A DNA stretch of 64,000 nt. It comes from CAZOJJ01 sp964580105 (GTDB taxonomy: Bacteria > Bacteroidota > Rhodothermia > Rhodothermales > Rubricoccaceae). Under the pieces are notes generated by a model. That model did no database searches, was not told the origin of the DNA, and was given only the letters and a program-made list of their open reading frames with translations. A program made the translations under genes and the position numbers. Each line of letters begins with the position of its first letter. Position 1 is the stretch's first letter. Positions 50,358 to 58,529 of the stretch are shown here, piece after piece. The stretch is taken from the NCBI GenBank assembly GCA_964580105.1, contig CAZOJJ010000002.1:1-64000 (forward strand), in the 5' to 3' direction.

Positions 50358-51017
50358 ATGGCCGGCACCCCCGTCAACAACGCGACCCCGAACGAGCGCA
50401 GGCTCAACTTCTGGGAGCGTCTCTACCTCCCGGAGATCTTCAAGGGCCTCGGTTACTCCGCCCGCAAGACGCGCCGGGAGAGCTACGCCTTCGAATACCC
50501 CGAGGAGCAGTGGTACCCGCCGGACGCCTTCCGCGGGCGCCCCGTGCTGGTCGAGGAGCAGGGCCGCCCGCGCTGCGTGGCGTGCGGGCTCTGCGCCCGC
50601 TCCTGCCCGCCGCTGGCCATCTCGATGCAGGCCCACGAGGTCTACGACGACATCAAGGAGCGCGAGCCGGAGATGTTCGAGATCAACATGCTCCGGTGCA
50701 TCTACTGCGGCTACTGCGAGGAGGTCTGCCCCGAGGAGGCCATCGTGATGTCGAAGGAGTACGACATGACGTACCAGTCCCGCGACGAGGCCGTCTTCGG
50801 GCTCGACCGCCTGCTCTACCCGAAGGAGCACCTCCAGGACCGGCTCGACTTCCTGGAACGCCGCCGCAACGGTCAGTTCGGCCAGGCGTGGGAATTCAAG
50901 CGGTCCACCAACATCCACACGCTCCGCAACCGCCTCGACTACCTCGCGGACATCGAGGCGGAGCTGGCCGAGGCCGACGCGCACGTCTCGCAGGAGGCGG
51001 AGGGCGCCAAGGCGTAG
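50358..51017 (+). CDS. nuoI: NuoI-like 2[4Fe-4S] ferredoxin subunit
   Basis: This 219-residue protein has two typical [4Fe-4S] motifs, CVACGLCARSCP (first Cys at 73) and CIYCGYCEEVCP (first Cys at 114), spaced as in complex I subunit NuoI. The N-terminal helix-like part (FWERLYLPEIFKGLGYSARKT) and the post-cluster DMTYQSRDEAVFGLDRLLYPKE also fit NuoI. NuoI carries electrons between clusters N6a and N6b of NADH:quinone oxidoreductase. No other nuo gene is near, so it is either a detached subunit or another ferredoxin-type oxidoreductase component. Confidence 0.75.
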   Translation: MAGTPVNNATPNERRLNFWERLYLPEIFKGLGYSARKTRRESYAFEYPEEQWYPPDAFRGRPVLVEEQGRPRCVACGLCARSCPPLAISMQAHEVYDDIKEREPEMFEINMLRCIYCGYCEEVCPEEAIVMSKEYDMTYQSRDEAVFGLDRLLYPKEHLQDRLDFLERRRNGQFGQAWEFKRSTNIHTLRNRLDYLADIEAELAEADAHVSQEAEGAKA

Positions 51018-51035
51018 CGCCCGCGCCGTGACCCC

Positions 51036-51572
51036 ATGAACGTAGACCTCGACCGGTACCGAGAGCCCTCGCGCGATCCGGCCGTCCTGGCCGCCCGCCG
51101 CGAGGCGCTCCTCCACCAACTCGGCTGGCTCGCCGACGAGGCCGAGGCGCTCGGAGGTGCCCTCGACGGCCTCCCCGGCTGGGCGCTGGAGCAGACGGCG
51201 CTGCCGGACGAGCGCTCCGTCAAGGCCACGCTCGCCCACCTCGCCGCCCTCGACCGCGACGTGTACGCGCGCTGGGTCGAGCGGGTCGTCGCCGAGGACG
51301 CGCCCGGCCTCGACGACCTGGAGGCCGAGGACGACCCGGCGGCCAACGAGCGGGCGCTCGACGACCTGCTGGCCGAGGTCCGCCGCCGCCGCGCCGCGCT
51401 CATCGAGGCGGTAGGAGCCGTTCCCGAGGCCGACTGGGACCGCACGGCCACGCTCGGTGGCGAGGCGCGCTCCCTCTACGACCTGGTGCTGCACATCGTC
51501 CGCTACGACGCCGAGGCGCTGCGGACGCTCGCCTACCGCCTCCACGAGGCCCGGCTCTCGGACCGCGCCTGA
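51036..51572 (+). CDS. DinB-like four-helix protein
   Basis: This 178-residue, mostly helical protein resembles the DinB/DUF664 superfamily, whose members are often metal-dependent thiol transferases. LGWLADEAEALGGAL, HLAALDRDVYARWVERV and the C-terminal LGGEARSLYDLVLHIVRYDAEALRTL fit the four-helix pattern. His residues at about 69 and 153 could be metal ligands. It is 18 bp after the nuoI-like gene and probably cotranscribed. The function is unknown. Confidence 0.6.
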   Translation: MNVDLDRYREPSRDPAVLAARREALLHQLGWLADEAEALGGALDGLPGWALEQTALPDERSVKATLAHLAALDRDVYARWVERVVAEDAPGLDDLEAEDDPAANERALDDLLAEVRRRRAALIEAVGAVPEADWDRTATLGGEARSLYDLVLHIVRYDAEALRTLAYRLHEARLSDRA

Positions 51573-51630
51573 GGGCGCCGCTCGGCCACAATCCGCAGGT
51601 TTTCCTCAAGGACGGGGGAGCCGTGTGCCC

Positions 51631-51637
51631 TACCTTA
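51631..51637 (+). promoter_or_regulatory. Promoter -7 element TACCTTA (holA)
   Basis: The element lies 29 nt before GTG 51660 and 50 nt before ATG 51681. Confidence 0.35.
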
Positions 51638-51659
51638 CCCCCGTCGCCTCGGTTGCGAC

Positions 51660-52748
51660 GTGGACCCGCTCGCCCTCCGCATGGCCTCGAAGACCGGCGC
51701 CTCCTACGAAGACCTCGCCACCGCCTTCCGGCACGGCCACTTCAAGCCGCTGTACTTCCTCTTCGGCGACGAGGGCTTCCTGATGGACGAGCTGCAGGCG
51801 CTCCTCATCGAGCACGCGCTGCAGCCCCACGAGCGCGACTTCAACCTCGACGTCGTTTTCGGGCCGGAAGCCGAGGCGCCGGCCGTCCTCGCGCAGTGCG
51901 CCGCCTACCCGATGATGGCCGAGCGCCGCGTCGTCGTCGTGCGCGGGTTCGAGAAGCTCGCCGAGAACCGCTCGTTTCAGGCCTACGCCGAACGGCCGAA
52001 CCCATCGGCCGTGGTGCTCCTCCTGTGCAACGGAAAGCCCAACCTGACGCAGCACCCGTACCGTGCGTTGAAGCAGCACGCCGTCTGGGCCGAGTTCAAG
52101 CCGCTCTACGACCGCCAGATGCCGGGCTGGATTGCCCAGCGGCTCAAGGCGAAGGGCTACCGCCCCGAGGGCGGGGCCGCCCAGATGCTCGCCGAGGCCG
52201 TCGGGACCGACCTCCGCACGGCCGCCGAGGAGATCGACAAGCTGATCACGTACGTCGGCGAGCAGAAGGCGATCACGGAAGAGGACGTCGTCCGCGCCGC
52301 CGGGCACTCGCGCGAGCACAACGTCTTCGAGCTGCAGAAGGCCGTCGGGCAGGGGGAGCACGCCCGCGCGCTGGAGATCGTGGAGGCCCTCCTCGGGCAG
52401 GCGTCCAACCGGGCCGGCGAGGCGCTGCTCATCGTGTCCGTCCTCGCCGGCTACTTCACCAAGCTCTGGAAGCTGTCAGCGTGTCTAGAGCGGCGGATGC
52501 CCGAGGCGGAGATGGCGCGCCACATTGGCGTGAGCCCGTACTTCCTCAAGGAGTACCTCGTGAGCCTGCGCCGGTTTGGCCCCTCGCACGTCCGCCGCGC
52601 CTTCGACGCGCTCCTCGCCGCCGACGCCGAGCTCAAGGGCGCGGCGGCCCGCGACGAACGCCTCGTGCTGACCCTCGTCCTGACCCGCCTCCGGACACCT
52701 CCGGGAACTCCCCATTCTCCTGCCCGCGAGACCGCCTTGACGTACTAA
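51660..52748 (+). CDS. holA: DNA polymerase III delta subunit
   Basis: This subunit of the clamp loader opens the sliding clamp. The 362-residue protein shows the HolA N-terminus SYEDLATAFRHGHFKPLYFLFGDEGFLMDE. An AAA+-like fold without a functional Walker A follows, then the collar domain (NVFELQKAVGQGEHARALEIVEALL, LLIVSVLAGYFTKLWKL). GTG 51660 is used here; ATG 51681, which is seven codons later and nearer the conserved start, is equally possible. A strong terminator ends the transcript. Confidence 0.9.
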   Translation: MDPLALRMASKTGASYEDLATAFRHGHFKPLYFLFGDEGFLMDELQALLIEHALQPHERDFNLDVVFGPEAEAPAVLAQCAAYPMMAERRVVVVRGFEKLAENRSFQAYAERPNPSAVVLLLCNGKPNLTQHPYRALKQHAVWAEFKPLYDRQMPGWIAQRLKAKGYRPEGGAAQMLAEAVGTDLRTAAEEIDKLITYVGEQKAITEEDVVRAAGHSREHNVFELQKAVGQGEHARALEIVEALLGQASNRAGEALLIVSVLAGYFTKLWKLSACLERRMPEAEMARHIGVSPYFLKEYLVSLRRFGPSHVRRAFDALLAADAELKGAAARDERLVLTLVLTRLRTPPGTPHSPARETALTY

Positions 52749-52750
52749 TT

Positions 52751-52769
52751 CCCCCGTTTCGGGGGTTTT
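52751..52769 (+). terminator. holA terminator
   Basis: CCCCCG-TTT-CGGGGG followed by TTTT is a compact rho-independent terminator 3 bp after the holA stop. Confidence 0.85.
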
Positions 52770-52888
52770 CACCCTCTCTGATCGGTTGTTTGACCGACGA
52801 TTCAGGCACGGTCCTTGACTTTCCGAGTCCTGCTGACAAAGTTGCCCGTCGGCCCACCACCGGCCCGCCCGCCACAACGAGGTGATCC

Positions 52889-53551
52889 ATGCCCAACACG
52901 CTGAAGAAGCAAACGTTCGCGAAGGCCCACCGCCCCCGCACTCCCGCCAGCAAGCACTACGACACCCTCGTCCAGATGAGCGACGAGGACCTGATGTCGC
53001 AGTTCCAGGCGGGCACGGTCGAGGCATTCGACATCCTCGTCAGTCGGTACAAGGACCCGCTGACGAACTACATCTACCGCTTCCTCGGCGATATGAAGGA
53101 GTGCGAGGACCTGCTGCAGGAGACGTTCCTGCGGGTCTACCGCAACCGCCACTCGTACCGCCGCATCGCGAAGTTCTCGACCTGGCTCTACACCATCGCC
53201 GGCAACCTGGCCCGGAGCGAGTACCGGAAGCGGAAGCGCCGCCGCCTCTACTCCCTCCAGTCCGTCAACCGCGACGACGAGGAGTACGAGGTCGAGATCC
53301 CGGACGAGACGTTCTCGCCGGACACCCACACCGAGAGCACGATCCAGGACCGCCACATCCAGGATGCGCTCAAGCAGATCCCCGAGGAGTTCCGCGAGGT
53401 CGTCGTCCTTCGCGACGTGCAGCAGCTCGCTTACGAGGAGATCGCGGAGATCACAGGCCTCCCGATGGGCACCGTGAAGAGCCGCATCAACCGCGGCCGG
53501 ACCAAGCTGCAGGGGCTGCTCAAGGAGATCTACACGCCGAGCTCGAACTGA
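52889..53551 (+). CDS. ECF-type sigma-70 family sigma factor
   Basis: This 220-residue alternative sigma factor has region 2 (MSQFQAGTVEAFDILVSRY, CEDLLQETFLRVYRN, FSTWLYTIAGNLARSEYRK) and region 4 (LKQIPEEFREVVVLRDVQQLAYEEIAEITGLPMGTVKSRINRGR). A basic 25-residue N-terminal tail precedes region 2. No anti-sigma factor gene is adjacent. The start is preceded by GAGGTGATC (52879-52887), an almost perfect match to the 16S rRNA 3' end and far stronger than other ribosome sites in this window. Strong terminators lie on both sides, so it is a single-gene unit. Confidence 0.93.
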   Translation: MPNTLKKQTFAKAHRPRTPASKHYDTLVQMSDEDLMSQFQAGTVEAFDILVSRYKDPLTNYIYRFLGDMKECEDLLQETFLRVYRNRHSYRRIAKFSTWLYTIAGNLARSEYRKRKRRRLYSLQSVNRDDEEYEVEIPDETFSPDTHTESTIQDRHIQDALKQIPEEFREVVVLRDVQQLAYEEIAEITGLPMGTVKSRINRGRTKLQGLLKEIYTPSSN

Positions 53552-53572
53552 CCCCCACTCCGTGCAGAGGAT

Positions 53573-53611
53573 ACGACCGGCAGGCCGCCCTCGGCCTGCC
53601 GGTCGTCGTTT
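53573..53611 (+). terminator. Sigma factor gene terminator
   Basis: A 15-bp perfect stem, ACGACCGGCAGGCCG (53573-53587) with CGGCCTGCCGGTCGT (53592-53606), and a 4-nt loop are followed by CGTTTC. Confidence 0.8.
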
Positions 53612-53650
53612 CGCCCGGCCACGGTCTCGCACGGTCTCCACAGATCGGGC

Positions 53651-53681
53651 TTGCCCAACGAGGCGGCGACACGGTAGTTTG
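53651..53681 (+). promoter_or_regulatory. tRNA-Val promoter (TTG-N21-TAGTTTG)
   Basis: TTG at 53651-53653 and TAGTTTG at 53675-53681 match the Bacteroidota promoter consensus. Transcription would start about 30 nt before the tRNA. It is the cleanest promoter in the window. Confidence 0.65.
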
Positions 53682-53716
53682 AGCGTCCGCGCTGCAGACG
53701 GCGGTAAGCGGAATCC

Positions 53717-53790
53717 GGGTCCTTAGCTCAGCGGTTTAGAGCGCTCGCCTCACACGCGAGAGGTCGCAGGTTCGAATCCCGCAGGACCCA
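53717..53790 (+). tRNA. tRNA-Val (anticodon CAC)
   Basis: The 74-nt cloverleaf has the acceptor stem GGGTCCT/AGGACCC with discriminator A. The D arm is TAGCTCAGCGGTTTAGAGC, and the anticodon stem CTCGC/GCGAG encloses the loop CTCACAC (anticodon CAC, reading GUG). The T arm contains GGTTCGAATCC. CCA is not encoded. Confidence 0.95.
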
Positions 53791-54094
53791 CCTCCTTCCC
53801 CCTGAAAGGCCAGCTCGCACGCCCCGTGCGGTCTGGCCTTTCTTACTTTGCCACGCCTCGCTCGCTTCTCCGGATCGGCTTTGCCCGACCGATGGCACCG
53901 CATTTGAACAGGCAGCCGGTCGGCAGCCGATTCCGGCTGTGCGCCGTTATAGCCTCGTTCGGAGTCTCAATTGCGTGCCACTTGTCGGCCCTGAAGTGTC
54001 TCACCTGCGACGTCGAGCCGTTCCCCAGCGCGTCCGGCGTGCCCTGGCGCACGCCGGGGCGATCCCGTCCCCTCCGCCTCGCTCGACCGTACCC
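53791..54094. other. Region between tRNA-Val and the Memo-like gene
   Basis: Apart from the tRNA terminator, these 304 bp hold no gene that I can support. A stretch around 53930-53980 is less GC-rich (GTTATAGCCTCGTTCGGAGTC) and might contain a promoter, but no clear -7 motif was found. Confidence 0.4.
53804..53845 (+). terminator. tRNA-Val terminator
   Basis: GAAAGGCCAG (53804-53813) pairs with CTGGCCTTTC (53833-53842) around an inner CGCACG/CGTGCG stem. It lies 13 bp after the tRNA. Confidence 0.7.
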
Positions 54095-54874
54095 ATGAGC
54101 CTCGCGCACCGCGCGGTGTACCCCACCCAGCCTACCCCCCTCCGCCAGCAGATCGGCGACGCCCTCCGCGCCGCTCCTCGGGCCGACCTCGACGGTACGC
54201 TCGTCGGCCTCATCGTGCCGGACTCGAACCGGCTCTCCGGCGCGGCCGTCGCCGCCGAGGCGTACCGCCTCCTCGAAGGGTCCGACGTGGATACCGCCGT
54301 GCTCGTGGCACCCAGCCACGAGGGCGCCTTCGGCCGCCTCTCCATCTGCCGCGCCGACCGGTACCGGACGCCCCTCGGCGAGGTCCCCGTCAACGACACG
54401 TTCCGCAACGAGCTCTGCGACGAGGACGACGACATCTTCCTCGACGACCGCGGCCACTACCACACCGAGGGGGCCGACGTCCAGATCCCGTTCCTCCAGT
54501 GCGTCCTGGATCGGGACTTCTCCGTCGTTCCCATCGTGATGGGCCAGGAGAGCCCCGACCTCTGCCGCGAACTCGGCGCCGCCATCGGTGAGGTGATGTA
54601 CAGCAAGCGCGCCGTCGTGATCGGCTCGGCCGACCTGCTGGCCGCCGAGGGCGACGCGCTCGACCGGTTCGTCCGCGCCGTCGAGGGCTTCGAGGTGTCG
54701 GAGCTGATGCACCTGCTCGCCAGCGAGACGGTCAAGGTCGAGGGCATGGGTGCCGTGCTCGTGGCGCTGATCGCGGCGCAGCACCGGGGCGCGAACCGGG
54801 CGCGGGTGCTGCGCGTCTCCGCACCCACGGCCGACGACCCCGGCGCCTTCGCCTGCGCCTTCTGGCGCCACTGA
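54095..54874 (+). CDS. Memo-family (AmmeMemoRadiSam B-like) protein, ligands missing
   Basis: This 259-residue protein is homologous to the Memo/AmmeMemoRadiSam system protein B family. It has YPTQPTPLRQQIGDAL, VAPSHEGAF, YRTPLGEVPVND, VQIPFLQCVLDRDFSVVPIVMG and SADLLAAEGDALDRF. Known Memo proteins use HAGY, PSH and a C-terminal Cys as metal or redox ligands. Here only PSH (His75) is kept: HAG is PDSN at 42-45, EHSIE is TEGAD, and the CGxGP Cys position is Glu216. It may be a non-catalytic or repurposed member. The AMMECR1 and radical-SAM partners are not present. Confidence 0.75.
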   Translation: MSLAHRAVYPTQPTPLRQQIGDALRAAPRADLDGTLVGLIVPDSNRLSGAAVAAEAYRLLEGSDVDTAVLVAPSHEGAFGRLSICRADRYRTPLGEVPVNDTFRNELCDEDDDIFLDDRGHYHTEGADVQIPFLQCVLDRDFSVVPIVMGQESPDLCRELGAAIGEVMYSKRAVVIGSADLLAAEGDALDRFVRAVEGFEVSELMHLLASETVKVEGMGAVLVALIAAQHRGANRARVLRVSAPTADDPGAFACAFWRH

Positions 54875-54902
54875 TTCTCCTTTCCGCTCATCCCCTCCCC
54901 GC

Positions 54903-55895
54903 ATGGCGGCTTACGCATCGCCGTTCAGAGAAGCCCGACCCGGGGTCGCCGTCGTCGGCGCCGGGGCGATGGGGCGCGCCCTCGCCCTCCGCCTGGCGGA
55001 CCAGGGCTACCCCGTCCTCGCCGTCATCAGCCGGACGCGCGTCAAGGCCGAGGCGCTCGGGCAGGCCGTCGGTGCGCCCATCGCATCGGACCGGCTGATG
55101 GACCTGCCGCCCAACGCACGCCTCGTCCTCCTCTGCGTCGGCGACGACGCCATCGCAGACGTGGCCGAGTCGCTCACGGGCGTGCGGCACGCGTGGCGGG
55201 AGACCGTGGTGGCGCACTGCTCCGGAGCGCTTCCGGCTTCCGTGCTGGACCCGCTCGCGCAGGAGGGCGCCGCCGTCCTCTCGTTCCACCCGCTCCAGTC
55301 CGTCGCCGAGCCCGCCTCGGCGCGGACGCTGGCGGGCGTCTACGTCGGGATCGAAGGGGAGGGGAAGGCCGTCGCGGCCGGGATCGAGCTGGCGGCGGGC
55401 CTGGGGATGCGCTACCTCGTGCTCTCGGCCGAGGCCAAGCCACGCTACCACCTCGCCGCCACGATGACCTCCAACTTCCTCGTCACGCTCATGGCGATGG
55501 TGCAGGAGGTCCTCGTCTCGCTCGACATCGACCGGGCCGACGGTTTCGCGCTCGTCGAGCCGCTCCTGCGCGGCACGCTCGACAACCTCGCGCGCGCGAC
55601 GCCCGAGGAGGCGCTCACCGGCCCCGTCGTCCGGGGCGACCTGGAGACGCTGCGCCGCCACGGCCTGGCGCTGCGGCAGCACCTCCCCCAACTCGTCCCG
55701 GCCTACGCCGCGCTGACCGTCGAGACAGTCCGCCTCGCGGTGCGGAGCGGGCGCCTCGACCCGAACCGGGCCGAGGACGTACTGGGTCTGATGCAGCAAC
55801 TCGTGACGACCCCGCTGCCGCCGCGCAATCGGCAGGGACGAAGCTCGCAGGCCGAGCCCAGCGGGCCACGGCCGGCCCAGCCCGTAGGGGCCTGA
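54903..55895 (+). CDS. Rossmann-fold DUF2520 oxidoreductase-like protein
   Basis: This 330-residue protein has an N-terminal NAD(P)-binding domain (GVAVVGAGAMGRALALRLADQGY) similar to F420- or pyrroline-carboxylate-reductase-type folds. A C-terminal helical DUF2520 domain follows (SFHPLQSVAEPASARTLAGVYVGIEG, AKPRYHLAATMTSNFLVTLM, LLRGTLDNLARATPEEALTGPVVRGD). The substrate is unknown. It follows the Memo-like gene by 28 bp, so the two are likely cotranscribed. The last 25 residues are a low-complexity tail. Confidence 0.82.
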   Translation: MAAYASPFREARPGVAVVGAGAMGRALALRLADQGYPVLAVISRTRVKAEALGQAVGAPIASDRLMDLPPNARLVLLCVGDDAIADVAESLTGVRHAWRETVVAHCSGALPASVLDPLAQEGAAVLSFHPLQSVAEPASARTLAGVYVGIEGEGKAVAAGIELAAGLGMRYLVLSAEAKPRYHLAATMTSNFLVTLMAMVQEVLVSLDIDRADGFALVEPLLRGTLDNLARATPEEALTGPVVRGDLETLRRHGLALRQHLPQLVPAYAALTVETVRLAVRSGRLDPNRAEDVLGLMQQLVTTPLPPRNRQGRSSQAEPSGPRPAQPVGA

Positions 55896-56073
55896 ATCCG
55901 CCCGTGAACGCGGTGCGGAGGTGCCGTGGAGGCCGTGGGGAATCGCCCGGCGGCTCCGGAACCGCCACAAAACCGCCCCGTTTTAGGGCGCTGCTGTATG
56001 TGCCACCCATGCGGCTTTTCGTCCGGAATCGCCCGTTTTGGCCGATTCGACCCGGTGACGGAGCCGCGTTAGC

Positions 56074-56598
56074 ATGAGCATCACTACCCTTTCGGCGGGG
56101 ACCGTCCAGGCCCTCGCCACCCGGGGCGACGCCTCGCGGACGGCCTTCCAGTCTGTGCTCGTCGCCGCCGTCCACGCGGTACAGCGCGCCACCGAGCGCG
56201 TTCGCGCCGCCGAAGGCGCCGCCCTTTCCCTCGCCCAGCGCGAGAAGGTGGGCGAAGTCGTGGCCGATCTCCGGCAGACGGAGGCGGCCCTCCGCACCGG
56301 TCTCGACGATCAGGGCCGGTGCATCCTTCGGGAGAAGCGCAACCTGCGCACGCTCGTCCGGGACGCCCGCGCCCGGGTGCAGGCGTCGCTCCAACCGGAA
56401 GGCCCGGGTCTTTCCTGGTGGTTCGCCTTCACCGAGGCCGTCGAGGCCCTCGACGAGGCGGCGAGCCAGGTGGAAACCCTCGCGGACGCCCAGCCCGAAG
56501 GCACGCCCGCCGGCGCGCTCGGCCGCCGGGTGGCCGACCAGTTCCGCGCCCACCACGACGCCCTTCTCGACGAGGCCGACCGCTGGATGGTGGGGTAG
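56074..56598 (+). CDS. Helical protein of unknown function
   Basis: I do not recognise this 174-residue protein. It is predicted to be almost all alpha-helical with heptad-like Ala/Leu/Val patterns (AFQSVLVAAVHAVQRATERVRAAEG, EVVADLRQTEAALRTG, LVRDARARVQASL). It has one Trp-Trp pair in the middle (GLSWWFAFTEAVEALDEA). There is no signal peptide or membrane helix and one cysteine. Codon use (GC-rich third positions) fits a real gene. It stands alone between DUF2520 and lysS. Confidence 0.6.
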   Translation: MSITTLSAGTVQALATRGDASRTAFQSVLVAAVHAVQRATERVRAAEGAALSLAQREKVGEVVADLRQTEAALRTGLDDQGRCILREKRNLRTLVRDARARVQASLQPEGPGLSWWFAFTEAVEALDEAASQVETLADAQPEGTPAGALGRRVADQFRAHHDALLDEADRWMVG

Positions 56599-56605
56599 GC
56601 CGTGG

Positions 56606-56662
56606 TTCGTCATGGATGGCGGATTTCGTCATGGATGGCGGATTTCGTCATGGATGGTGGAT
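56606..56662. repeat. Three 19-bp tandem repeats upstream of lysS
   Basis: TTCGTCATGGATGGCGGAT is repeated at 56606-56624, 56625-56643 and 56644-56662, with one C-to-T change at 56658. The array lies just after the unknown helical gene and 61 bp before the lysS -7 element. Confidence 0.85.
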
Positions 56663-56722
56663 GGGGACAGGGCGCCCATCCGCTCCCACCAACAATTAAC
56701 CGCGGCCGTCGGTCCGCCTCGG

Positions 56723-56729
56723 TAGCTTG
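56723..56729 (+). promoter_or_regulatory. Promoter -7 element TAGCTTG (lysS)
   Basis: The element lies 37 nt before ATG 56760 and overlaps an upstream in-frame TTG at 56727, which is therefore unlikely to be the start. Confidence 0.5.
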
Positions 56730-56759
56730 ACGGGCTTGGACAAACCGCCCTGCCCCGTC

Positions 56760-58328
<1,569 letters not shown>

Positions 58329-58342
58329 GGGCCTATTGCCTG

Positions 58343-58438
58343 CTGTCATCCTGAGGCGAAGGGAAGGATCAGGCCGGAGGCCCTGGCGGAGCCACCGGCA
58401 GGCCGGGCGTAGCTCCGTCACTGCGTTCCGGATGACAG
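58343..58438. repeat. REP/MITE-like intergenic repeat with CTGTCATCC ends
   Basis: The 96-bp element is bounded by CTGTCATCC (58343-58351) and its exact complement GGATGACAG (58430-58438). The left end continues TGAGGCGAAGGGAAGGATC, which resembles a palindromic repeat (TGTCATCCTGAGCGAAGCGAAGGATC) widespread in many bacterial genomes. Inside are GC-rich partial palindromes. It sits 14 bp after lysS and could fold into a large hairpin. Confidence 0.6.
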
Positions 58439-58529
58439 GGTGAGGGGGCGAAGACCGGCGCGGCCTTTGCCGCGCGCCGAGGCGGCCGGGCTGCGCGTCC
58501 GGCCGAAACCGCCATTTCCGCCCCGTTCG

